In this document: one piece after another, positions 18,250-25,702 of the stretch
Position numbering within the stretch: position 1 is the stretch's first letter
Layout of the letters: every line of letters starts with the position of its first letter
DNA from: Amulumruptor sp947039275
GTDB taxonomy: Bacteria; Bacteroidota; Bacteroidia; Bacteroidales; Muribaculaceae
Assembly (NCBI GenBank): GCA_947039275.1
Contig: CAMQYL010000002.1
Span: forward strand, 62,001 to 126,000
Direction: 5' to 3'
Length of the DNA: 64,000 nt
Program-made: the position numbers and the translations under genes
Notes under the pieces: model-generated
Databases searched by the model: none
What the model was told of the DNA's origin: nothing
The model's input: only the letters and a program-made list of their open reading frames with translations

Positions 18250-18486
18250 TTAGAGGAAGAACGAGAGTATGCAGACGATAACAGCGAACAGAGCCACACC
18301 TTCGACGAGGGCTGCGATCACAATCATGTTGCTTCGGATGTCGCCTGATGATTCGGGCTGGCGGGCTATAGCTTCCATGGCTGATGAACCGATTTTGCCG
18401 ATACCTATACCGGCTCCGATAGCTGCGATTCCGGCGCCGATACATGCGCCAATACCGAGAAGACCTGAGATTGCTGCTGATAACAT
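18250..18486 (-). CDS. atpE: ATP synthase Fo subunit c
   Basis: Rotor-ring proteolipid, 78 residues with two hydrophobic hairpin helices and the conserved loop ARQPE. The ion-binding carboxylate is the Glu in AALVEGVALF. The polar partners used by Na+-type rings are absent: the helix-1 Gln is Ile (GAGIGIGKIG) and the residues after Glu are Gly-Val instead of Ser/Thr. This predicts a proton-type ring; the ring's ion use is an inference. Confidence 0.95.
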   Translation of the reverse strand: MLSAAISGLLGIGACIGAGIAAIGAGIGIGKIGSSAMEAIARQPESSGDIRSNMIVIAALVEGVALFAVIVCILSFFL

Positions 18487-18529
18487 AATCTTAAAGTTTT
18501 TAGGTGAGTGTGTTTTATTTTTTTACAGA

Positions 18530-19690
18530 TTAATTTTCTTGTGGTTTGGGATGAGCCTCATGGCCTTTGTCCTGTGCAAGACTTATGAATATGGTCGAAA
18601 GCATCGTGAATACATAAGCCTGTATGAAGCTGACGAGCACATCAATAAGCAGCATGAACACTGAGAATACCATGGAGAGGGCAGTAGTGCCGCCAAGCAC
18701 CACGGGTCCCATGGATGCGAATATGAAGATGAGCAGTGTCAGCACAAGCACTATCATGTGACCTCCCATCATATTGGCGAACAGACGCACGGTCAAGGCT
18801 GCCGGTTTGGTGAACATGCCGAATATCTCTATCACTGGCATGATGGGCAGAGGTGCTTTGAGCCATGTGGGTACCTCAGGCCAGAATATCTCTTTCCAAT
18901 AGTGCTTGGTGGCGAAGATATTGGTCACGAGGAATGTCAGTATCGAAAGCACGAGTGTCACAGCGATATTGCCGGTTAGGTTTGCACCACCGGGGAATAC
19001 CACAATGAGACCCATGAGATTCATTATGAGGATGAAGAAGAATACCGTCAGCAGATATGGACCGAATTTCTTGGCTTTGTCACCAAGTGTGGGCTTGATC
19101 ACGCCGTCGTAGACAAACATTATCAGAAGTTCCATGAAGCCTACCATCTTTCGTGGAGCCTTATGTCCCTGCGTCTTATGCCAGCGGGCTACTGACAGCA
19201 CAGCCCATAGCACGAGGATGACGGTGATAAAGAGAGCGCACACATTCTTGGTGATAGAGAAATCCCATGGCTTGATTTCCTTGCCGTCGACTATCTCTAC
19301 CACTTTGCCTTTGTGCTTGCTGTCTTTGCCTGCAATCTTGAATGTAGCGTTACCGTCCACATATTCTTCACCATGAGCCAGACGTGAGGAAGAGAAGATA
19401 TGCAGTCCGTCAGTACCCCACACGATGACAGGGAGGGGAATACGCAGATGGTGGTTGAAGGGGACTTCCCATCCATATCCGTCACCGAGGTGTTCGAATA
19501 TGATTTCCTTGGGATTGATGGCGCTTTCCTCTTTCTCGACTTGCTCATCTACCATCTGGGCGATGCTTTCGTTGCCAGCGGTAGTGGTGGTGTCTGCTGC
19601 ATTCTCTGCCATTGAGCATGGGGCGACCAGCAACAGGGCTGACACTGCAAGTATCAGTCTGATGGCTATATTATTGGATTTGGCAGACAT
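18530..19690 (-). CDS. atpB: ATP synthase Fo subunit a with N-terminal extension
   Basis: Stator subunit of Fo forming the half-channels, 386 residues, about 110 longer than the E. coli protein. An N-terminal signal-like helix (about 9-28, IAIRLILAVSALLLVAPCSM) and a polar region to about residue 145 precede the normal five-helix core. The essential arginine is in ALTVRLFANMMGGH. The extended N-terminus is common in Bacteroidetes AtpB and likely faces the periplasm; whether the signal is cleaved is unknown. It lies 57 bases after atpC. Confidence 0.95.
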   Translation of the reverse strand: MSAKSNNIAIRLILAVSALLLVAPCSMAENAADTTTTAGNESIAQMVDEQVEKEESAINPKEIIFEHLGDGYGWEVPFNHHLRIPLPVIVWGTDGLHIFSSSRLAHGEEYVDGNATFKIAGKDSKHKGKVVEIVDGKEIKPWDFSITKNVCALFITVILVLWAVLSVARWHKTQGHKAPRKMVGFMELLIMFVYDGVIKPTLGDKAKKFGPYLLTVFFFILIMNLMGLIVVFPGGANLTGNIAVTLVLSILTFLVTNIFATKHYWKEIFWPEVPTWLKAPLPIMPVIEIFGMFTKPAALTVRLFANMMGGHMIVLVLTLLIFIFASMGPVVLGGTTALSMVFSVFMLLIDVLVSFIQAYVFTMLSTIFISLAQDKGHEAHPKPQEN

Positions 19691-19747
19691 ATGCTAAATG
19701 GCTTTGTTTTGTATAGTTCGGTTAATCTGGGATAATGTATACACTGG

Positions 19748-19981
19748 CTAATAAACACATACAGATATGACGTTGTTGTCAATATCCGCCATGCCGCCTT
19801 GTATCGGCAGCTCACCGTGTCCCTTGAGGCTTTCGTAGCCGATGGTGCCGGCGGTGAGAGCCGCTATGAGTGTGGCGTGATTACGGAGGACGGTAAAGCG
19901 TCCCGCCTGTCCCGGGAGGTGCACTGCGGTCACTTCGCCTTCAAAAAGGATGTCCTCGGTGGATATTATCTTGAGTGTCAT
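19748..19981 (-). CDS. atpC: ATP synthase F1 subunit epsilon, short form
   Basis: Rotor subunit epsilon, 77 residues: only the N-terminal beta-sandwich (LKIISTEDILFEGEVTAVHL, LPGQAGRFTVLRNHATLIAA) is present. The two C-terminal helices that inhibit ATP hydrolysis in E. coli (139 residues) are missing, as is usual in Bacteroidetes. It follows atpD by 59 bases. Confidence 0.95.
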   Translation of the reverse strand: MTLKIISTEDILFEGEVTAVHLPGQAGRFTVLRNHATLIAALTAGTIGYESLKGHGELPIQGGMADIDNNVISVCVY

Positions 19982-20040
19982 GTCAGTCAGTCTTGCGATC
20001 TGGATATATTGTCAGTGGGGAGAGTCGGTTTACATATCGG

Positions 20041-21546
20041 TTATCCTTCGACTTCGGCAAGCATCTTCTTGCCCTTGGCTATCGCTTCGTCGATGGTCCC
20101 GACGTTGAGGAACGCCTGCTCTGGATATTCGTCCATCTCTCCACTAAGAATCATCTTGAAGCCACGGATGGTCTCGTTGAGCGGCACCATGACTCCGGGG
20201 AGTCCGGTAAACTGCTCTGCCACGAAGAACGGCTGCGAGAGGAAGCGCTGGGCGCGACGTGCACGTGACACCACAAGCTTGTCTTCGTCAGAAAGTTCGT
20301 CAACACCGAGGATGGCGATGATATCTTGTAGCTCGTTGTATTTCTGGAGAAGCTGCTTGACAGCCTGTGCCACATTGTAATGCTCCTCGCCTATGATGTT
20401 GGGGTCAAGGATACGCGATGTGGATTCCAGCGGGTCAACAGCAGGGTAGATGCCAAGTTCGGCAATCTTACGGCTTAGCACCGTGGTGGCGTCAAGGAAG
20501 CTGAATGTGGTGGCAGGAGCCGGGTCGGTCAAGTCATCGGCAGGCACGTAGATAGCCTGTACGGATGTGATGGAGCCGTTTTTGGTCGAGGTGATACGCT
20601 CTTGCAGAGCACCCATCTCTGAGGCGAGGGTAGGCTGGTAGCCTACAGCCGACGGCATACGTCCGAGAAGCGCGGATACCTCAGAACCTGCCTGGGTGAA
20701 ACGGAAGATGTTGTCAATGAAGAGCAGAATCTCTTTACCTCCGCCGTCCTGGTCACGGAACTGCTCAGCCACGGTAAGACCAGAGAGAGCCACACGCAGA
20801 CGTGCGCCCGGCGGTTCGTTCATCTGACCGAACACAAGGGTAGCTTGACTGTCGGCAACCTCCTTCATGTCGACGTCGGCGAGGTTCCACTCGCCTTTTT
20901 CCATACCTTCCTTGAATTTTTCGCCGTATTTCATGACACCGCTCTCGATCATCTCACGGAGCAGGTCATTGCCCTCACGTGTGCGTTCGCCCACGCCGGT
21001 AAATACGGAGAAACCGTTATGACCCTTGGCGATGTTGTTGATAAGCTCCATGATAAGCACGGTCTTACCTACACCTGCACCACCGAACAGACCGATCTTA
21101 CCGCCTTTGCTATAAGGCTCAAGAAGGTCAATCACCTTGATGCCTGTGTAAAGAATCTCAGTGCCTATGGTAAGGTCTTCAAATGCAGGGGCTGGCTGAT
21201 GGATAGGGCGGAGGTCGGTATCCTTAAGAGCGGGGAGACGGTCGATAGCCTCACCGATCACATTGAGCAGTCTGCCCTTGACTTGTGCGCCCGTGGGGAC
21301 TGCGATGGGTCGCTCAAGGTTGTCGACGCGCAGTCCACGCTGAAGCCCGTCGGTACTTTCCATCGCCACACACCGGCAAGTGTCTTCTCCGATGTGCTGC
21401 TCAACTTCAAGGATGAGCTCGTGACCGTCGGGACGGTCGACTTTCAATGCCGTGTAGATGGCAGGAATCTCGTTGTCGTCACCCTCGAAGATGACATCGA
21501 CAACCGGTCCGATCACCTGGGCTATTTTTCCGAATTTGTCGCTCAT
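20041..21546 (-). CDS. atpD: ATP synthase F1 subunit beta
   Basis: Catalytic subunit of F1, 501 residues, with the P-loop GLFGGAGVGKTVLIMELI, the ERTREGNDL motif holding the catalytic Glu region, and the DELSDEDK (DELSEED-like) lever. It opens the ATP synthase group and sits 62 bases after nuoH, with no recognisable -7 box between them, so it may be read from the nuoA promoter. Confidence 0.98.
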   Translation of the reverse strand: MSDKFGKIAQVIGPVVDVIFEGDDNEIPAIYTALKVDRPDGHELILEVEQHIGEDTCRCVAMESTDGLQRGLRVDNLERPIAVPTGAQVKGRLLNVIGEAIDRLPALKDTDLRPIHQPAPAFEDLTIGTEILYTGIKVIDLLEPYSKGGKIGLFGGAGVGKTVLIMELINNIAKGHNGFSVFTGVGERTREGNDLLREMIESGVMKYGEKFKEGMEKGEWNLADVDMKEVADSQATLVFGQMNEPPGARLRVALSGLTVAEQFRDQDGGGKEILLFIDNIFRFTQAGSEVSALLGRMPSAVGYQPTLASEMGALQERITSTKNGSITSVQAIYVPADDLTDPAPATTFSFLDATTVLSRKIAELGIYPAVDPLESTSRILDPNIIGEEHYNVAQAVKQLLQKYNELQDIIAILGVDELSDEDKLVVSRARRAQRFLSQPFFVAEQFTGLPGVMVPLNETIRGFKMILSGEMDEYPEQAFLNVGTIDEAIAKGKKMLAEVEG

Positions 21547-21608
21547 AATATTATTTGACGGGTTATTCAGGGGTTATGGGTTTAGATTATGGTGAGAGTT
21601 ATGTATCG

Positions 21609-22685
21609 TTAGAAATGCCAGCCGTAGACGATGCAGCACACCATCAGTACGAGGTTGACGAGATTGATGGGCAGCAGATACTTCCACTCCAGTGCCAGCA
21701 ACTGGTCGATACGCAGGCGGGGGAAAGTCCATTTGAACCATATGATTATGAATGAAAGCGCGATGGCTTTACCGATGAACCACACTACCGAGGGTATATA
21801 GTCCATTACGTGGTTGAATCCGTCCCATCCGTTGATGTGGAAGGGCATCCAGCCTCCGAAGAACATCAAGGCGGCAACACCGGCTACGATAAACAGGTTA
21901 AGATATTCAGCAAGATAGAAGAAGCCGAAATGTATGCCTGAATATTCAGTATGGTAACCTGCGGTCAGCTCGCTCTCGGCTTCGGGAAGGTCAAACGGGC
22001 CTCGGTTGGTCTCGGCAGTACCAGCAATGAGATATATCACGAATGCTATCACCGCAGGGACATGTCCAGTAAATATGAACCAGCCGTTGGCTTGCGCGTT
22101 GACGATATCACCTATAGACATCGATCCGGCGAACGCCACCATGGTAAGGATGCTCAGACCAACCGACAGCTCGTAGCTCACCATCTGCGCTCCGCTTCGG
22201 AGGGCACCGATAAGGGTGAACTTATTGTTGGACGACCATCCGGCAAGCAGTATGCCGAGAACTCCGATAGACGAACAGGCAATCAGGAAGAAGATGCCGA
22301 TGTTGAAGTCTATTATCTGAAGTCCGTTGCCCCAGGGAAGCACGGCGAAACCGAGCATCGAGGCAAGAATCACCAGATAGGGAGCCAGCGCGAAAAGGAA
22401 TTTGTCAGTGTACTTGAGTGAAATCAGCTCCTTGATGAGTATCTTGAACATGTCGGCGACACTCTGGAGAAGACCCCACGGACCTACGCGGTTAGGACCG
22501 AGTCGGCACTGGAATGCGGCGCACACCTTGCGCTCAAACCATATGTAGAACAACGCCAGCAGTGAGTATGCCAGCAGAAGGCACACGGCTATGATGACGC
22601 ACTCTACTGTCACAGCAGCCCAATGGGGCAGAAACTGCATCAGCAGCGAGTGGATAAATGCGGTCAGTTCCGAGAAATCTTGCAT
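21609..22685 (-). CDS. nuoH: NADH-quinone oxidoreductase subunit H
   Basis: Membrane subunit of complex I that forms most of the quinone-binding cavity, 358 residues with eight or nine helices. Signature stretches are ERKVCAAFQCRLGPNRVGPW, FDLPEAESELTAGYHTEYSG and WVRFTFPR-like KWTFPRLRIDQLLALEWKYL. It follows nuoCD by 65 bases and ends the upstream nuo group; atpD comes next. Confidence 0.97.
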   Translation of the reverse strand: MQDFSELTAFIHSLLMQFLPHWAAVTVECVIIAVCLLLAYSLLALFYIWFERKVCAAFQCRLGPNRVGPWGLLQSVADMFKILIKELISLKYTDKFLFALAPYLVILASMLGFAVLPWGNGLQIIDFNIGIFFLIACSSIGVLGILLAGWSSNNKFTLIGALRSGAQMVSYELSVGLSILTMVAFAGSMSIGDIVNAQANGWFIFTGHVPAVIAFVIYLIAGTAETNRGPFDLPEAESELTAGYHTEYSGIHFGFFYLAEYLNLFIVAGVAALMFFGGWMPFHINGWDGFNHVMDYIPSVVWFIGKAIALSFIIIWFKWTFPRLRIDQLLALEWKYLLPINLVNLVLMVCCIVYGWHF

Positions 22686-22750
22686 AATCGTTGATTATCT
22701 AACGGATGATGTGATGATATAGTTGGTTTGTTTTGATTTTTTCTGACGAT

Positions 22751-24382
22751 TTAACGGTCCATATCGGGAACGATGTAGTCAAGCGAGCCGCCTATAGTGA
22801 TAAGGTCGGCAATCTTGGAGCCTTCGGTGAGGTGATCGACCACGGCAGCAAGCGGCAGACAGGGAGGTGCTATCTTCAGGCGGTAGGGAGATGTGCCACC
22901 ATCGCTCTCGATATAGATACCAAATGCGCCACGGCAGCCTTCGACGGTCTGATACCATCGTCCTTCGGGCAGACGGAGTACCTTGGGCACCTTTGCCTGG
23001 ATGTCGCCCTCGGGGATTTTGTCGATGAGCTGGGCTATGATACGGGCACTCTGCTCCATCTCGTCCATACGCACTTTGAAGCGAGCCATGGAGTCGCCTT
23101 CGGTGCGGACGACTTCATCAAATTCCACTTCATCGTACACTGCATAGGGTGCAGTCTTGCGGATGTCGCATGCCCAGCCAGAGCCTCGTCCCGAGGGACC
23201 TGTGATAGCCCAGGAGATGGCATCTTCGCGGCTGAGTACTCCGACACCCTCCATGCGGTTACGGGTGATGACGTTGCCGGTAAAGAGCTTGTTGTATTCC
23301 TTGATATTCTTGGGGAGGACTTCAAGCAGAGCCTTCACGTCCTTTACAAAGTCGGGATCAAGGTCGGCTATCACGCCTCCGATAGTCTCGTAGTTAAATG
23401 TCATGCGTGCACCGCATGTCTTGTCCATGATGTCAAGAATCTGTTCGCGCACACGCAGGGTGTAGAACAGCATGGTGGTGGCACCGAGGTCCATGCAGAA
23501 TGTGCCGATGAAAAGACAGTGGCTGGCGATACGTGACAGCTCGTCCATGATTACACGGATGACCTGAGCGCGGCGGGGTACTTCGATGTTGGCAGCCTTC
23601 TCGATACACATGCAGAGGCAGTGGTGGTAGGGATGGGCTGAAAAATAGTCCAGACGGTCCATGAAGTGGAGTGTCTGGAAATAAGTATCCATCTCGCAGA
23701 TTTTCTCTACTCCGCGGTGGATATAGCCCATGTACACGTCAATCTTCTTGATGGTCTCGCCATCGACGGCTGTGCGGAAGCGGAGCACACCGTGTGTGGC
23801 AGGGTGCTGCGGACCTATGTTGACCACGAAGTCATTTTCGACAAACACGCGCTTCTCTTCCTTGACAATCTTGCCGTCAGCATCTTCGACATACATCTGT
23901 GTGAAGTCGCTCTGACGTTCGCTTTCAAGCGGTACAGGATTGATATTGGGATCCATGTCATAATCTTTGCGGAGCGGGAAGCCTTTCCAGTCGATGCTGA
24001 GGAATAGGCGGCGCATATCGGGGTTGCCGATGAAGATTATGCCAAAAAAGTCATAGACCTCACGTTCGTAGATACATCCTATGGCGTAGAGGTCGCTGAT
24101 AGAGTGAATGTAAGGGGTCTCGCGGTCACCGGTAGCGATAACTTTGACTGCGATATGTGTGTTGTGCTTGGTGCTGTCAAGATAGTATATACAGCCGAGA
24201 CTGTCTTTCCAGTCCATGCCGACTATGGTCACTAAATAGTCAAACGCCAGTTCGGCATCATCACGCAGCGTCTTTGCCAGATCATGCCACTTGGCATCAG
24301 GGATGGTGATGGTCAGGGTGTCGGCTTCTTCAAAAGAGGCTTCGGGAAACAGTTTGGCTATTTTTTCCTGAATATTTGCCAT
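22751..24382 (-). CDS. nuoCD: NADH-quinone oxidoreductase subunit C/D fusion
   Basis: A 543-residue fusion of two peripheral-arm subunits. Residues about 1-145 are NuoC (YEREVYDFFGIIFIGNPDMR, GFPLRKDYD); residues about 180-543 are NuoD (VNIGPQHPATHGVLRFR, YMGYIHRGVEKICE, with the quinone-site His and the conserved DLGATTMLFY region). Quinone reduction occurs at the NuoD/NuoB interface. C/D fusion is common in Bacteroidetes and in E. coli. It lies 41 bases after nuoB. Confidence 0.97.
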   Translation of the reverse strand: MANIQEKIAKLFPEASFEEADTLTITIPDAKWHDLAKTLRDDAELAFDYLVTIVGMDWKDSLGCIYYLDSTKHNTHIAVKVIATGDRETPYIHSISDLYAIGCIYEREVYDFFGIIFIGNPDMRRLFLSIDWKGFPLRKDYDMDPNINPVPLESERQSDFTQMYVEDADGKIVKEEKRVFVENDFVVNIGPQHPATHGVLRFRTAVDGETIKKIDVYMGYIHRGVEKICEMDTYFQTLHFMDRLDYFSAHPYHHCLCMCIEKAANIEVPRRAQVIRVIMDELSRIASHCLFIGTFCMDLGATTMLFYTLRVREQILDIMDKTCGARMTFNYETIGGVIADLDPDFVKDVKALLEVLPKNIKEYNKLFTGNVITRNRMEGVGVLSREDAISWAITGPSGRGSGWACDIRKTAPYAVYDEVEFDEVVRTEGDSMARFKVRMDEMEQSARIIAQLIDKIPEGDIQAKVPKVLRLPEGRWYQTVEGCRGAFGIYIESDGGTSPYRLKIAPPCLPLAAVVDHLTEGSKIADLITIGGSLDYIVPDMDR

Positions 24383-24423
24383 ATATTAATATATAAGGTG
24401 TAGGAATGAAAAAAACAGTATCG

Positions 24424-25038
24424 TTATTTTGCGTCATCTATGCCCTCGATGGGGTGCGATTTCAGAAATTCTTCCTGCTTCTCCTGACGGTTGACTCCGC
24501 CGAAGAATTTCTCGACTTTGATTTTGCGAGAGAGCTGCATGATGCCATAAATCATCGCCTCTGGACGAGGAGGACAGCCAGGCACAAACACATCTACAGG
24601 TATGATGTCCTCGATACCCATGGCTACGTGGTAGCTCTTGCGGAACGGACCGCCAGAGATGGCACAACCGCCGCAGGCAATGACGTATTTAGGCTCGGCA
24701 AGCTGGTCATACAGACGGCGCAATACCGGAGCCATGCGATGGACGATGGTGCCGGCGACCATTATGAAGTCAGCCTGACGTGGTGAGGCACGTGCTACTT
24801 CCCAGCCAAAACGCGCCATGTCGAAACGCGCTGCTCCGAGCGACACAAATTCTATGCCGCAGCAACTGGTGGCGAAGGTGAGCGGCCAGATGGAGTTGGA
24901 ACGCCCCCAGTTGATGAGATGGTCAAGAGACCCTATGATCACGTTGGTGCCGGAATCCTGAAGTTCCTTGACCAGCTTTTCGATATATTCGTTGTCTTTC
25001 CATGCGTCGTAGGGCATGGACTTTGTGGTTACTTCCAT
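24424..25038 (-). CDS. nuoB: NADH-quinone oxidoreductase subunit B
   Basis: Subunit carrying the terminal [4Fe-4S] cluster N2, 204 residues. The ligands are the adjacent cysteines in TFATSCCGIEFVSLGAARFD, one in VIACGGCAISGGPF and one in VFVPGCPPRPEAMIYG. The start overlaps the end of nuoA by 10 bases, showing translational coupling. Confidence 0.97.
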   Translation of the reverse strand: MEVTTKSMPYDAWKDNEYIEKLVKELQDSGTNVIIGSLDHLINWGRSNSIWPLTFATSCCGIEFVSLGAARFDMARFGWEVARASPRQADFIMVAGTIVHRMAPVLRRLYDQLAEPKYVIACGGCAISGGPFRKSYHVAMGIEDIIPVDVFVPGCPPRPEAMIYGIMQLSRKIKVEKFFGGVNRQEKQEEFLKSHPIEGIDDAK

Positions 25039-25400
25039 TCAAGAGCTCCTTTCCGCCAGGCATATACAAGACCCAGCACTAATACACAGAAAAAGATTGC
25101 GATGCTCAGCAGCCCGGCTGTACCGAGTTCTTTGACTCTTACCGCCCACGGGAACAGGAATACGGTTTCAACGTCAAACATGAGAAACAGGATGGCAAAA
25201 AGATAATAGCCCACCTTGAACTGGGCCATGCTTTCGCCACGTGTCGGGATGCCGCATTCGTAGGCTTCCCCTTTCTGGGGGTTGAAGGAGCGAGGAGAAA
25301 TCAGTCCGGCAAGCCAGAGCGCCAGTGCTACAAGACCTATGCCCGTGCAGGCGGCTGTAAAAGCCAGTGCTGAATTGGAAATAGTCGCTAATGTAAGCAT
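25029..25400 (-). CDS. nuoA: NADH-quinone oxidoreductase subunit A
   Basis: Small three-helix membrane subunit of complex I, 123 residues. The family motif YECGIPTRGESMAQFKVGYY in the loop after helix 1 and LFLMFDVETVFLFPWAV in helix 2 are clear. It is the first gene of the nuo-atp-nuo block and has a putative promoter 85 bases upstream. Confidence 0.97.
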   Translation of the reverse strand: MLTLATISNSALAFTAACTGIGLVALALWLAGLISPRSFNPQKGEAYECGIPTRGESMAQFKVGYYLFAILFLMFDVETVFLFPWAVRVKELGTAGLLSIAIFFCVLVLGLVYAWRKGALEWK

Positions 25401-25484
25401 ATCGGATGTTAATGATTCTGTTTACTTTCTCAAGTGGAGGTATATTATTGTCCCCGCCACACTGCGGTAACAACATTATCTGTG

Positions 25485-25492
25485 CAAATGTA
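25485..25492 (-). promoter_or_regulatory. Putative -7 box for the nuo-atp block
   Basis: Read on the minus strand this is TACATTTG, an exact TAnnTTTG match, 85 bases before nuoA. A TTTG lies 24 bases further upstream (25517-25520), somewhat more distant than the usual 19-21. The gap 25401-25702 otherwise holds only the hairpin at 25626-25675. Confidence 0.5.
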
Positions 25493-25625
25493 ACGATTTT
25501 ATCTCAATTTAGATACCAAAAAGCATGTAAAATTTTTCAACATTTGCGGTGATTACGTATCTCTTGGATTAATGTCGCCAGATGTGTCCTAAATCGCCAA
25601 AAAGAGGATGCAATCTTCTGAATAT

Positions 25626-25675
25626 CAAATATCCTGTCAATCGTCACGAGTGGTGACGTATTGACAGGATATTTG
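25626..25675. terminator. Strong hairpin between the C69 peptidase gene and nuoA
   Basis: Long inverted repeat with about 22-base arms (25626-25647 and 25653-25675, one bulged base) and a very short loop. It lies 28 bases after the end of the C69 peptidase gene on the minus strand and well upstream of the nuoA promoter. No clear U-tract follows on the minus strand, but the position fits a terminator. Confidence 0.6.
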
Positions 25676-25702
25676 CTGTGGTGGTTATAAAACGGAAGTA
25701 TT

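Noticed and set aside
22733..23536. A 267-codon plus-strand frame opposite nuoCD
   Set aside because: Antisense shadow of nuoCD without recognisable domains.
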